A stretch of 64,000 nt of DNA from Eubacterium sp. (GTDB lineage Bacteria; Bacillota; Clostridia; Lachnospirales; Lachnospiraceae): the NCBI GenBank assembly GCA_017433615.1, contig JAFRGW010000158.1, forward strand, positions 1-64,000, in the 5' to 3' direction. The position numbers were made by a program, and so were the translations under genes. The notes beneath the pieces are model-generated. The model was not told where the DNA came from, searched no databases, and worked only from the letters and a program-made list of their open reading frames with translations. Shown piece by piece: positions 16,394 to 25,676 of this stretch (within the stretch, counting starts at the first letter, position 1; every line of letters begins with the position of its first letter).

Positions 16394-19300
16394 CTATTGC
16401 AGTACGAGTTCCCGGAGCGACTGTGCCAGTTCCCTGACAAGCAGCAGAACCTCCTTGTCCGAAATGACTTTATTTCCTTTCATATAGCTGAAACAGGGCG
16501 GCGATGTCACCTGGAAACGCAGTTTTCCGCGGTATCTTCCGATCAGGCCGGCAAACTGCGACGCATCCAGACGCGCATTTTCATAGAGCAACATCCGGAT
16601 CTCTGTCCTGGATTCTCTGATTTCTGTAATATAAGCGGCATGTGCAAGCGACCGGATCTCAGAAATTGCAATCAGATTTTGTACAGCCTCCGGCGGATCT
16701 CCAAACCGGTCAAGCAGTTCGTCCAGAAGCTGATCGGCTTCCTCCTCCGTATCGATGGCCGCGATCCGTTTGTAGACATCCAGCTTCTGGCCCTCGTCCG
16801 GAATATACCGGTCCGGAATATGTGCATCTACCAGCAGTTCGACACCGGTTTCAAATGCTTCTTTTTCCGGTTCGCCCTTTGCCTCGCTGACGGCCTCCCG
16901 CAGCATTTTGCAGTAAAGCTCGTAGCCGACTGCTTCCATGTGGCCGTGCTGTTCCGCGCCCAGCAGGTTGCCGGCGCCGCGGATTTCCAGATCCCGCATG
17001 GCGATCCGCACGCCGCTGCCGAGCTCGGTAAATTCACGGATCGCGTGCAGGCGTTTCTCCGCCTCCTCACGCAGCAGGATGTTTCGCCGATAAAACAGAA
17101 ATGCATACGCCATCCGGTTCGACCGCCCGACGCGTCCGCGCAGCTGATAGAGCTGCGACAGTCCCATCCGGTCCGCATCATGAATAATAATCGTATTGAC
17201 GTTCGGAATATCCATTCCTGTCTCGATGATGGTCGTGGAAACGAGAACGTCGATCTCGCCGCTGATGAAATCATACATGACCCGCTCAAGTTCCCGTTCT
17301 TTCATCTGGCCGTGCGCGACGCGCACACGGGCTTCCGGCACAAGCCGCGCGATTCTGCCGGCCACATCCAGAATATCATTGACACGGTTATATACGTAGT
17401 AAACCTGACCGTCGCGGGCAAGTTCCCGGCTGATTGCCTCGCGGACCATTTCTTCATCATATTCACTTACAAACGTCTGGACCGGCATGCGCTCAAGCGG
17501 CGCTTCCTCCAGTACACTCATATCGCGAATGCCGATCAGGCTCATGTGCAGTGTCCGCGGAATCGGTGTCGCAGTCAGTGAGAGAACATCCACCGAGGAT
17601 TTCATCTGCTTGATTTTTTCCTTGTGTGCCACACCGAAACGCTGCTCTTCATCTACAATCAGCAGTCCCAGATCCTTGAACGTAATATCTTTGGAAAGTA
17701 CGCGGTGGGTTCCGATCAGGATATCCACCATGCCTTTTCGCACATCTTCAATGGTTTTCTTCTGCTCCGCGGCTGTCCGGAATCTGCAGAGCAGATCCAC
17801 CCGCACCGGAAAATCTTTCATGCGCTGCACGAAGGTATTGTAGTGCTGCTGCGCCAGAATGGTTGTCGGTGCGAGCAGAACAACCTGCTTATTCTCCTGC
17901 ACAGCCTTAAATGCCGCCCGGATCGCGACTTCCGTCTTGCCAAATCCGACATCGCCGCAGATCAGCCGGTCCATGATTTTGCTGCTTTCCATGTCCTGCT
18001 TCGTATCGGCGATGGCCTGCAGCTGATCATCCGTCTCCTCGAATGGAAACATTTCCTCAAATTCGTTCTGCCAGACGGTATCCGGTCCGTACCGGAATCC
18101 CTCTCCGGACTGACGCTCTGCATAGAGGGCGACCAGTTCTTTTGCAATGTCCCTGACCGCATGACGCACACGCGTCCGGGTACGTTTCCACTGCTCGCCC
18201 CCCAGTTTATTGATCCGCGGCTTTTTGCCCTCGCTGTCTGCGTATTTCTGCAGCAGATCCAGCTGCGTCGCCGGGATCAGCAGGCTGCTGCCGCCTGCAT
18301 ATTCCACGCGGATAAAATCCTTCTCCGCGTGATCGATTTTCACCTTTTCGATGCCTTTATAAATTCCCAGACCGTGACTCTCATGAATGACATAGTCACC
18401 GACCGATAATTCCGAAAAGCTGCGCACAGCATTTTCATTTTTCTTCCGCGGCTTCCGTTTCTTCAGCGCACGCCCGAAAATGTCCGATTCCGAGATCAGT
18501 ACAAAGCGCTGCATCGGATACTCAAATCCCTGCCGTACACTTCCGTACATCACCATGATTTCGCCGGGGGCAAGCACGCGGTCAGGGTCTTCACTGTAAA
18601 ATGCATTCAGCTCTTCTGCCAGAAGTTCCTCCGCCAGACGCTTCGCACGTGTGTGAGATGCCGAGAGCAGTACCGCCGTGTATCCGTTCTTCTTCCACCT
18701 TTTCAGATCGCGCACCAGCATCGGAAACTGATTATTATAAGGATTCACTACTCTGACTTCGACCGAATACTGTCCCGTTCGTTCATAGCCGCTGCCCGTC
18801 TGCATCATAGAAAGGCCTACGCAGTTGCGGCGGTTAAGCAGATAAATCAGAAGTTCCGGGGTGAGCATCCGGTTGGTGTCCGCCGCATCAATCACGCCTT
18901 TCTCGAGACGGTGCTGCATGGATGTCCGGTACTCATCCGAGAGTGTCTGTGCCATCTCCAGAATCCGCACCGGTTCGATCAGAAACAGCGGATCATCTGC
19001 TTCAAAATACTCCGGCAGCGTATCTGTCAGTTTTCCTGCAAAGCCCGGCTGTTCTTTCCCGATTTCTTCTGTTGCCGGATAAATCGTGACTTCCGTCAGA
19101 TTCTCAATTGAGCGCTGGCTTTCCGGATCAAAACTGCGGATCGAATCAACTTCATCTCCCCAGAGCTCAATCCGCCAGGGCAGTTCTTCGGGCAGTGAAA
19201 ATACATCAATAATACCGCCGCGCACCGCAAACTGTCCCGGCACTTCCACTTCAACAGTCCGCTCGTAGCCGATATCCGCGAGCTTCCGGGACAGTTCTGT

Positions 19301-19750
19301 CAGATCCAGTGTACTGTCGTTCGTAATCTGAATCCGGCTGTTTTTGAGCACGTGAAAAGGCAGAAGATAGTCCAGGCACCCCCCTGTGGAGGTAATAACC
19401 GAGACGTCCTTCCGCTCCATCAGCGCCTTAATCACCTGCATGCGCTGACGTGTTGTCTGATTTCCCGCAATCTCCGCCTGATAAAAAATCATATCCCTGG
19501 CAGGATACAGGAAAACATCTTTATCGTATAATCTGAAATCTTCGTAAAAATCCCGCGCCTTGAGATCATTCTCCGCAACAATCAGCATGCGGTGATATCT
19601 CTGCGCGAGCCCTGCGGCAAGATGCGCCTGTTCCGAGGACACCGTGCCGGTTACTTCGATGACGCCCCGGTTCTTCCGCATCTGCTTCTGCAGATCCTCA
19701 AAACCGGCCACCGCATCAAGCGGCTGCATCAACGCTTTTCTATTGTTCAT
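16394..19750 (-). CDS. mfd: Transcription-repair coupling factor
   Basis: An 1118-residue Mfd of nearly standard length. An N-terminal UvrB-like region (about 1-350) binds UvrA. It is followed by the RNA polymerase interaction domain with VGDYVIHESHGLGIYKGI (about 455-472), then SF2 translocase motifs: P-loop GDVGFGKTE, DEEQRFG, SLTATPIPRT, and QLRGRVGRSNRMAYAF. A C-terminal regulatory domain completes it. Mfd displaces RNA polymerase stalled at lesions and recruits UvrABC. It begins 14 bp after the pth stop and is followed by the PrsA-like gene, the common Clostridia order. Confidence 0.97.
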   Translation of the reverse strand: MNNRKALMQPLDAVAGFEDLQKQMRKNRGVIEVTGTVSSEQAHLAAGLAQRYHRMLIVAENDLKARDFYEDFRLYDKDVFLYPARDMIFYQAEIAGNQTTRQRMQVIKALMERKDVSVITSTGGCLDYLLPFHVLKNSRIQITNDSTLDLTELSRKLADIGYERTVEVEVPGQFAVRGGIIDVFSLPEELPWRIELWGDEVDSIRSFDPESQRSIENLTEVTIYPATEEIGKEQPGFAGKLTDTLPEYFEADDPLFLIEPVRILEMAQTLSDEYRTSMQHRLEKGVIDAADTNRMLTPELLIYLLNRRNCVGLSMMQTGSGYERTGQYSVEVRVVNPYNNQFPMLVRDLKRWKKNGYTAVLLSASHTRAKRLAEELLAEELNAFYSEDPDRVLAPGEIMVMYGSVRQGFEYPMQRFVLISESDIFGRALKKRKPRKKNENAVRSFSELSVGDYVIHESHGLGIYKGIEKVKIDHAEKDFIRVEYAGGSSLLIPATQLDLLQKYADSEGKKPRINKLGGEQWKRTRTRVRHAVRDIAKELVALYAERQSGEGFRYGPDTVWQNEFEEMFPFEETDDQLQAIADTKQDMESSKIMDRLICGDVGFGKTEVAIRAAFKAVQENKQVVLLAPTTILAQQHYNTFVQRMKDFPVRVDLLCRFRTAAEQKKTIEDVRKGMVDILIGTHRVLSKDITFKDLGLLIVDEEQRFGVAHKEKIKQMKSSVDVLSLTATPIPRTLHMSLIGIRDMSVLEEAPLERMPVQTFVSEYDEEMVREAISRELARDGQVYYVYNRVNDILDVAGRIARLVPEARVRVAHGQMKERELERVMYDFISGEIDVLVSTTIIETGMDIPNVNTIIIHDADRMGLSQLYQLRGRVGRSNRMAYAFLFYRRNILLREEAEKRLHAIREFTELGSGVRIAMRDLEIRGAGNLLGAEQHGHMEAVGYELYCKMLREAVSEAKGEPEKEAFETGVELLVDAHIPDRYIPDEGQKLDVYKRIAAIDTEEEADQLLDELLDRFGDPPEAVQNLIAISEIRSLAHAAYITEIRESRTEIRMLLYENARLDASQFAGLIGRYRGKLRFQVTSPPCFSYMKGNKVISDKEVLLLVRELAQSLRELVLQ

Positions 19751-19764
19751 TCTTCACCGTTGAC

Positions 19765-20400
19765 TCACTTCTGCTGGCCGTTGGAGTCGTCTGTCTTCTC
19801 CTTCGCTGCGGTTTCCTTCTTTTCCTTCTCTTTGCCGCGGGAATTGTAGCGGTTCATCGCTTCATCGACTCCCTCGGCAATGATCATCTCAACTGCATCC
19901 GCTGCATCCTTGATCACAGCGTCAACCTCTTTGCGGTCTTCCTTTGAGAAATGCCCGAGCACATAGTCGGCCAGATCCCAGCCGGCCGGTTTCGCCCCGA
20001 CGCCAATCCGGATCCGCGGAAATACAGTTGTTCCAATGTGCTGAATGATACTCTTCATGCCGTTGTGCCCGCCGGCACTGCCCTTCTTGCGGATCCGCAT
20101 TCTGCCCGGCTCCTGATCCACATCATCGTAGATGACAATCAGATCCTCCTCAGGATCCAGTTTGTAATAATCAAGCCATGCACGGACCGCCTCGCCGCTC
20201 AGATTCATGTAGGTCATCGGCTTCAGGAGAATCACCCGCTCACCGCCGATGATTCCCCTGCCGCTCATTGCCTTCATCTTGACCCCGTCTGATGAGATCC
20301 GGTGCTTTTCCACCAGCTCATCGATCGTGTCAAATCCCATATTGTGCCGTGTGCCGGCATATTTGCTGCCCGGGTTCCCCAGGCCAACTACAAGGTACAT
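19765..20400 (-). CDS. pth: Peptidyl-tRNA hydrolase
   Basis: A 211-residue Pth that recycles peptidyl-tRNA by cleaving the ester bond. Conserved elements are GLGNPGSKYAGTRHNMGFD with the catalytic His, LLKPMTYMNLSG, YDDVDQEPGRMRIRKKGSAG and GGHNGMKSI. A longer frame opens at 20430, but the start MYLVVGLGNPG at 20400 matches the family. The last 25 residues are a Lys/Glu-rich tail (REKEKKETAAKEKTDD-like) not needed for activity. It overlaps no neighbour and leads into mfd. Confidence 0.96.
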   Translation of the reverse strand: MYLVVGLGNPGSKYAGTRHNMGFDTIDELVEKHRISSDGVKMKAMSGRGIIGGERVILLKPMTYMNLSGEAVRAWLDYYKLDPEEDLIVIYDDVDQEPGRMRIRKKGSAGGHNGMKSIIQHIGTTVFPRIRIGVGAKPAGWDLADYVLGHFSKEDRKEVDAVIKDAADAVEMIIAEGVDEAMNRYNSRGKEKEKKETAAKEKTDDSNGQQK

Positions 20401-20426
20401 GTCGGTTTCTCCTGTGTGAATCGGGA

Positions 20427-21383
20427 TCAACTAAAGTACACCATATCCACTTCCGGCGGCATGGCGTTCTTGACTGCCTTTGCGGTCAGAACGGGGCCTT
20501 CTTCGCCATACACATCAGAATACTTGTAATCTACTTCTGCAATGACATCGACCCAGTTGCCTGTTTTCAGCTTCGGCGTGGAACGGCTCTCACAGAGATA
20601 TCCAATGAAGGTTGTATCGTCTGCGCAGCACGTCATCGCCATTCTGCCCGGAACGAAATATCCCTTGCCGAGGCGCGACTGTTTCATGACGCGTCCCTTG
20701 AAACGGACAGTTTTTCCTTTGTAGCGCTCCGGATGCTCGCGCACATCGACATAGAAAATGCCATAGTCAACATCTTCCACCTCGATCACGTCTGCATCGA
20801 GATCGTATGGAACCGTGTCCTCAAAAATATCGGTCATATCGCCGTTGACGTCTTCAAACAAAACCTGGCAGGCCGGATTGACAACCTTGATGCTGCGGCG
20901 GAAATTTGCCAGCGGCATGTCTTTGGTGCACCGGTTGAAGATGACGATCTCCGCATTGCGGGACATGTCAACAAACAGCGATTTCATATTGGCAACATAT
21001 ACCTGGAAAGTACTCGCATCGACCGTGACGATTTCCTGTACGATGCCCCAGCCCTCCGGCAGTTCCATCTCTTCCAGATTTTTGACGCCCCAGAGCGGAT
21101 TGTACTCCAGCAGCACACGGGCAGGCTCAAATTCCCGGTCGAGTTCTTCCAGTTTTTCCTTCGTAAACTGCGCCTGATCCGTGATCTCAGTATAATCTGT
21201 ATCAAACTGCAGCAGAACGTTCGGCTTATATTCCCGCTCACCCTGCTCCGTATTGATCAGAAGCGTTGTGTCGTCGATCATGAAATAATCCTGGCGCAGT
21301 GTCATATTTAAAAATGATGTTTTTCCGCTCTCCAGAAATCCGGTGATCACAAACACCGGTACGCGGATATTGTCTTCATTCAT
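20427..21383 (-). CDS. COG0523-like GTPase fused to a DUF1980-like C-terminal domain
   Basis: A 318-residue protein with an N-terminal CobW/UreG-type P-loop, GFLESGKTSF (15-24). A DUF1980-like C-terminal part (about 215-318) has GRVMKQSRLGKGYFVPGR followed by MTCCADDTTFIGYLC and a final YFS. COG0523 GTPases deliver zinc or cobalt to proteins. DUF1980 domains are usually on YcgQ-like partners of YcgR permeases and appear in zinc-responsive loci. Having both in one chain is unusual. It sits immediately downstream of a second, His-rich COG0523 GTPase (21-bp gap), so the two probably form a metal-trafficking pair. No adjacent permease is visible. The N-terminal domain lacks an obvious CxCC metal motif. 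Confidence 0.7.
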   Translation of the reverse strand: MNEDNIRVPVFVITGFLESGKTSFLNMTLRQDYFMIDDTTLLINTEQGEREYKPNVLLQFDTDYTEITDQAQFTKEKLEELDREFEPARVLLEYNPLWGVKNLEEMELPEGWGIVQEIVTVDASTFQVYVANMKSLFVDMSRNAEIVIFNRCTKDMPLANFRRSIKVVNPACQVLFEDVNGDMTDIFEDTVPYDLDADVIEVEDVDYGIFYVDVREHPERYKGKTVRFKGRVMKQSRLGKGYFVPGRMAMTCCADDTTFIGYLCESRSTPKLKTGNWVDVIAEVDYKYSDVYGEEGPVLTAKAVKNAMPPEVDMVYFS

Positions 21384-21404
21384 AGTTATATTCCCTATTC
21401 CTAA

Positions 21405-22646
21405 TTATACAAGATGGAACAGCTCAGAAAGCTTCTCCTCGTTCATCTCTGCACCAATGACACAAAGTCTTCCGGTATATTCCGGCGCACCTGCGCGGAC
21501 ATCGATCTCACCCGGTACCATGTCGAAGTAGATCCATGTGCCGTCTTTTGCCGGAACCATACCCTTCGCACGCAGTACATTTCCGTATGTTTCTGCATCT
21601 TCAAGTGCTGTGAGGATTTCGTTGATTTCATCCTGTGTATATTTGCGGATCGTCTCCTTGCCCCAGCTGGTGAAGATTTCATCTGCATCATGGTCGTGAT
21701 CGTGGCAGCCGCATGTGCAGTCCGGGCCGTGGTCATGATGGTGGTGATGTTCATGCTCGTGATCATGGTCGTGATGATCGTGGTCATGGTCGTGATCATG
21801 ATGATGCTCATTCTCGTGATCATGGTCGTGATGATCGTGGTCATGCTCGTGATGATCGTGGTCATGCTCGTGATGATCGTGGTCATGCTCGTGATCATGA
21901 TGATGCTCGTGCTCGTGATCATGGTCGTGATCATGATGATGCTCGTGCTCGTGATCATGGTCGTGATCATGGTCATGCTCGTGATCATGGTCATGGTCAT
22001 GATGATGGTGGTGGTGATGTTCCTCCGGAATCTTTGTCAGATCAATCTTGACACCTTCCATGGTCTCAAGCACTTTTTTGCCGCCGAGTTCTGCAACTGG
22101 TGTTGTAATAAATGTCGCGTCTTCATTCAGCGGACGCAGCATGGCGAGTACTTCTTCAATCAGCTCCGGTGTCGCGCGGTCTGTATCGGTACGGCTCAGG
22201 ATTACAGTGCCCGCCGTCTGAACCTGGTTCTCATAGAATTCGCCGAAGTTATTCAGATACAGCTTGCACTTTGTAACATCAACAAGTGTCGTTGCGGTGT
22301 TAACGACCAGCTCATCATTGCCGGCGTTCTCGACAGCGTGGATAACATCGGAAAGTTTGCCGACGCCTGACGGCTCGATGATGATACGGTCCGGATGATA
22401 CTGGCTTACAACCTCACCGAGCGCTGTGCTGAAATCACCGACCAGTGAACAGCAAATGCAGCCGGAATTCATCTCTTTGATCTCAATTCCTGCCTCCTTG
22501 AGGAAGCCGCCGTCGATACCGATCTGGCCAAATTCATTTTCAATCAGAACGACCTGCTCGCCTTTGAGTGCATCACTGAGCAGTTCTTTAATTAATGTTG
22601 TTTTCCCTGCACCGAGAAATCCTGAGATTACATCTACTTTTGTCAT
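21405..22646 (-). CDS. COG0523 (CobW/YciC-like) metallochaperone GTPase with long His/Asp tract
   Basis: A 413-residue GTPase. The P-loop is GFLGAGKT (9-16). The metal motif SGCICCS gives C63-x-C65-C66. SRTD at 151-154 is the guanine-specificity motif. Residues about 210-322 are almost only His, Asp and Glu (HDHDHEHDHD units, then CTCGCH). A CobW C-terminal domain (about 325-413) follows. COG0523 proteins insert or deliver Zn, Co or similar metals, and His tracts store or buffer them, but a tract of about 110 residues is exceptionally long. The coding DNA is a degenerate GTGATCATGGTC-type repeat. It precedes the GTPase-DUF1980 gene on the same strand. Confidence 0.85.
   Translation of the reverse strand: MTKVDVISGFLGAGKTTLIKELLSDALKGEQVVLIENEFGQIGIDGGFLKEAGIEIKEMNSGCICCSLVGDFSTALGEVVSQYHPDRIIIEPSGVGKLSDVIHAVENAGNDELVVNTATTLVDVTKCKLYLNNFGEFYENQVQTAGTVILSRTDTDRATPELIEEVLAMLRPLNEDATFITTPVAELGGKKVLETMEGVKIDLTKIPEEHHHHHHHDHDHDHEHDHDHDHDHEHEHHHDHDHDHEHEHHHDHEHDHDHHEHDHDHHEHDHDHHDHDHENEHHHDHDHDHDHHDHDHEHEHHHHHDHGPDCTCGCHDHDHDADEIFTSWGKETIRKYTQDEINEILTALEDAETYGNVLRAKGMVPAKDGTWIYFDMVPGEIDVRAGAPEYTGRLCVIGAEMNEEKLSELFHLV
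21735..22020 (-). repeat. His/Asp-coding microsatellite in the COG0523 gene
   Basis: An imperfect run of CAT/GAT/GAG codons (plus strand GTGATCATGGTCGTGATCAT and variants) encodes the metal-binding tract. Repeated 18-24 bp blocks recur several times, a signature of slippage or unequal recombination. Confidence 0.85.
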
Positions 22647-22933
22647 GATTCATCACTCCTTTATTATCCATTCACATATATCTGCCAGAACCAAATGCAT
22701 GAATCGACATTTATCGAATGCCTGTATCGGCATCCGGCTGCGGCAGTTATACGCGGATTCATCTATTCTTACATACACAAGGAGACGGACATCTAACCAA
22801 TGTCCGCCCCCGCATTATCACATTATTTACAACGGCATCTGCATTCTTTCCGTATACCGGAAACTGTGCAGCCGGATCCTTCGCAGCCGGCATATCACAG
22901 AGCAAAATGCCGCGCAATCCTGTTCTGTCGTGA

Positions 22934-23167
22934 TCAGCCGTTGATCATGAACGCCATCAGTCTCTCAATATCTTCCTTCTCAGAAGCAACGATCTCGAGT
23001 GCCGGGATATCTCCGCTTGAGAAAATGTTTGCAAGAGATACATACTGGCTGAGTTTGGATTTCAGATTCAGTCTGTCGCCTTCACCTGTAACGAGTTCAA
23101 CACGGCCTTTGCACTTATCAACTGTCTCAAAGAATTTGTCAATATTTTTGATGTTTGTGATTTTCAT
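22934..23167 (-). CDS. HPr-like small protein without the phosphorylation histidine
   Basis: A 77-residue protein starting MKITNIKNIDKFFETVDKC. The spacing and the segment RLNLKSKLSQYVSL, followed by IVASEKEDIERLM, resemble the second half of HPr (the NLKSIMGVMSLG region). The GIHARPA segment carrying His15 is not present. It therefore cannot act as an ordinary PTS phosphocarrier. A structural or regulatory role is possible. It has a good AGGAGG-like box. It lies between the His-rich GTPase (287 bp upstream gap) and the zinc-ribbon gene, and may be monocistronic. Confidence 0.6.
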   Translation of the reverse strand: MKITNIKNIDKFFETVDKCKGRVELVTGEGDRLNLKSKLSQYVSLANIFSSGDIPALEIVASEKEDIERLMAFMING

Positions 23168-23349
23168 TATATATCCTCCAAAAAATAATTATTTCCGGGT
23201 TACCTCAAATATCGACCTGATTATAGTCTATTTTCTTTTCTTTGAAAAGACCTTTTTTTCAGTTTCACAGAATGTTTACACATTTGCAAAATCAGATCGT
23301 ACACCTTGTCATTTGCTTGTTATTTACTGGCTGTCCACTGCAGCACAGA

Positions 23350-24225
23350 TTAATAGCCGTCGATCTCTACCTCTGCGATACAGGTCTCGCTCCAGCTGGT
23401 TCCTGCATACGCGGAATCGATGCGGAATGTTACGGTATCGGTCTTGACGTCCTTGGACAGGGTGACGCAGTGTTCCTTCTGTTCATCCGGGAAGGAAAGC
23501 TGTACACTCTCGGATCCGAAATCGATGGTCATCATCTGCGGACGGCAGTTCTCCAGATAAGTACCCTCTCCTGCCCAGCTGCCGAGCTTCAGCAGCAGGT
23601 ATTTTACATTGTACTCGCGGTCGAGGTGGATTGTCAGCGTCTCGCCCTCACCTGCGCCGGCTGCACCCTCCTGCCAGGAGGTCCATTCCTCGCCGTCGAC
23701 TGCGGACGGTGCATCGTACAGGTTGCTGCCGTCCAGATCCGGAACGACCGAAGATGCCTCTGCAGATGCAACCCCTGCACGGGCATAACCGGACAGATCA
23801 ATGATCGCTTTATCATCCGTCAATTCTGCGGAGAGCGGCTGATCTTCTGCCTTTGGCTCTTCCGCCGTTTCCTCCGGAGCCTCTTCTGACTCCTCCGGCA
23901 CTTCCTCGGCAGCTTCGCCGCCGATCGTACCTGCTGCATTTTCATCTGCCGCTTCACCGGCAGAAGATGACGCTTCGGCCTGCTGTGCCGCCTGACGTTC
24001 GGCGACCGACTCAATCATCGAATTACGGCTTTCAAAAAACGAACCATCCAGATTACGTGATACAATATGAAGCGCCGCAATACCGACGATCAGGATCACC
24101 GCAATCAGGACTGCGCCCATTCCGTAGATCTTGCGCTCCTCGCGCGCGACCTTCAGACTTCTGCCGCAATATGAACATGTCCGTGACTTATCTTTCATCT
24201 TGTGTCCGCAATATGGACATCTCAT
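23350..24225 (-). CDS. Zinc-ribbon, single-span membrane protein with discoidin-like extracellular domain
   Basis: A 291-residue protein. Residues 1-20 form a zinc ribbon (CPYCGHKM and CSYCGRSL, four cysteines). One membrane helix spans about 34-54. A Glu/Ala/Ser-rich linker (about 70-135) follows. The C-terminal part (about 160-291) looks like an F5/8 type C (NADase-type glycan-binding) domain, with SAVDGEEWTSWQEG and LKLGSWAGEGTYLENCRPQ. Such proteins probably sit in the membrane with the ribbon inside and the binding domain outside. Ligand and function are unknown. It faces away from the exporter at 24607, with a divergent intergenic region. Confidence 0.65.
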   Translation of the reverse strand: MRCPYCGHKMKDKSRTCSYCGRSLKVAREERKIYGMGAVLIAVILIVGIAALHIVSRNLDGSFFESRNSMIESVAERQAAQQAEASSSAGEAADENAAGTIGGEAAEEVPEESEEAPEETAEEPKAEDQPLSAELTDDKAIIDLSGYARAGVASAEASSVVPDLDGSNLYDAPSAVDGEEWTSWQEGAAGAGEGETLTIHLDREYNVKYLLLKLGSWAGEGTYLENCRPQMMTIDFGSESVQLSFPDEQKEHCVTLSKDVKTDTVTFRIDSAYAGTSWSETCIAEVEIDGY

Positions 24226-24453
24226 GGTTCTTTCCTCCTGCAGGCGTGCCTGCGGCCCGCCTGTGATTCAAGTTTGATGCCTTCCGCTTCCTGTTTCAGG
24301 ACATTCCGGAAACATCATTGCCTGAAAAACATACCGCACCGATCATAACACATTTGCCGGACATTGACAACTTTTCCTGTTTTTCTGCCTTTTCTCGGTA
24401 CTTCTGCACAGAAAATCACCTGAATCCGACGTGCAAAACCGTTATCCTCTCCG

Positions 24454-24482
24454 TTGACGATTGTTCAGTTTTGTAATATATT
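24454..24482 (+). promoter_or_regulatory. Promoter and palindrome before the small exporter gene
   Basis: TTGACG (24454-24459) and TATATT (24477-24482) with a 17-bp spacer. A dyad TTGTAA...TTACAA (about 24471-24491) overlaps the -10 and could be an operator. The remainder of 24226-24606 shows no gene on either strand. Confidence 0.55.
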
Positions 24483-24606
24483 GTTTTACAATGGTTTTGG
24501 TGGAAGCACGTCACAAATGTGAACCGGGCTTCTTTTTGTTGTAAGATGTATATTGTATGAATTGCATGCTGCTTTTCACATTACGATACACGCGAGGACA
24601 TCCGGT

Positions 24607-25101
24607 ATGCAGAGGCTGCCAAGTTTTGTGATATTTCTGTTATCACTCATACCCATATTCGAAAATAAAGGGGCAATCATTGTCGCCGCAGCGGCACGGA
24701 TTCCGTGGAAAATGTGTCTGATTATGTCTTCGGCCGGCGCAGTCCTGCCGATCCCCTTTATTCTGTTTTTCACGGAAGGACGGATCAATGCCCTTCGCAA
24801 ATATTCCGCCTCCCGGAAGTTTCTGGAGTCCGTCGATAAATTTACCGAGAAGCACGGAACGTTTTTCCGGAAATACAGCTATTTCGCACTCGCACTGATT
24901 ATTTCGATCCCGTTCACCGGCATGGGCAGCTGGGCCGGCGCCCTGCTCTCCAATTTGATGGGGCTGCGCAAGAAATATTCCGCCATTGCAATTGCGGCCG
25001 GGATCCTGATCTCCGGACTGATTACCATCCTGATGGCTTATGGCCTGCTGTCGCTGATCTCAAGCCAGATGAATGCGGCGGCGATGATGTATCTGAAATG
25101 A
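24607..25101 (+). CDS. Small multidrug export (COG2426/Sm_multidrug_ex) membrane protein
   Basis: A 164-residue integral membrane protein of the PF06695 family with about five hydrophobic segments. Family-like stretches are LIPIFENKGAIIVAAAARIP, IPFTGMGSWAGALLSNLMGL and the final transmembrane helix (GILISGLITILMAYGLL). Proteins of this family are named putative small multidrug exporters, but the transport function is weakly established. An upstream in-frame start at 24553 exists. The ATG at 24607 follows a GAGGA box and begins at the conserved core. It stands alone between a divergent promoter and a strong terminator. Confidence 0.75.
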   Translation: MQRLPSFVIFLLSLIPIFENKGAIIVAAAARIPWKMCLIMSSAGAVLPIPFILFFTEGRINALRKYSASRKFLESVDKFTEKHGTFFRKYSYFALALIISIPFTGMGSWAGALLSNLMGLRKKYSAIAIAAGILISGLITILMAYGLLSLISSQMNAAAMMYLK

Positions 25102-25138
25102 TTAGAAAACTGATTAAAACCATATAACTGAGAATGAC

Positions 25139-25165
25139 AAAGCCCCGCGTACGCGGGGCTTTTTA
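25139..25165 (+). terminator. Terminator of the small exporter gene
   Basis: The perfect hairpin AGCCCCGCGTACGCGGGGCT (25141-25160) is followed by TTTTATTA. It is GC-rich and of classic form. Confidence 0.9.
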
Positions 25166-25206
25166 TTATGCTCATTATATCTTGATTTTTACTGTAACTG
25201 TCTTTG

Positions 25207-25451
25207 TCATCGCTTTATAGCGTGCATTTCCCCGGGGACTGTTTCCGGGTCGTCCCACTCGCACACGAAGCAGTGTTTTTCCCAGGAGATGTCATCCCAT
25301 TGATTTCCCCAGTCCGGGACAATTTTGGCAGAATAGCCTTTACGTGAAAGACCGGCGGGATGCTGTCATCATGTACGGGATTGAGAAGCAATGGAGTGTC
25401 ACGAAGCTGAACGACGCGTTATATAACGCCGGCGAAGAAACGCTGGTTTAA
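25207..25451. pseudogene. Possible gene remnants on both strands
   Basis: On the minus strand an open segment of about 53 codons (25207-25365), preceded by two stops, reads like protein: KIVPDWGNQWDDISWEKHCF, ending in HAIKR and a TGA. On the plus strand an overlapping segment (to 25451) reads LYVKDRRDAVIMYGIEKQWS and ends GEETLV. Neither has a proper start. I do not recognise either. The stretch may be decayed accessory genes next to the tRNA, or chance open frames. Confidence 0.25.
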
Positions 25452-25521
25452 TTGCCAGTAAAAAATTTTATCAAAAAATTCATGCAGAAGGAAGATATAT
25501 TTATAGAGGACCTGTGCGCAC

Positions 25522-25567
25522 AAAAAAAGACACCGCCCTCGGTTGTTCTAACCAAAAACAGTGCCTT
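25522..25567 (-). terminator. Terminator of tRNA-Lys
   Basis: AAGGCACTG pairs with CGGTGTCTT (9 bp with G-T pairs) around an inner GGTT/AACC stem, followed by a run of T on the minus strand (plus 25522-25528). It lies directly after the tRNA 3' end. Confidence 0.7.
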
Positions 25568-25568
25568 A

Positions 25569-25641
25569 TGCGCCCTCGGGGACTCGAACCCCGGACAAAT
25601 AGATTAAGAGTCTACTGCTCTACCAACTGAGCTAAGGGCGC
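25569..25641 (-). tRNA. tRNA-Lys (anticodon CTT)
   Basis: A 73-nt cloverleaf on the minus strand: the acceptor GCGCCCT pairs with AGGGCGC, the D-arm is AGCTCAGTTGGTAGAGCA, the anticodon loop is CTCTTAA on a 5-bp stem, and the T-arm carries GGTTCGAGTCCC. CCA is not encoded. It has its own promoter and terminator. Confidence 0.95.
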
Positions 25642-25676
25642 TTAGTTTTTTCTGTGCTCTCTCGAGCACAAAGACG

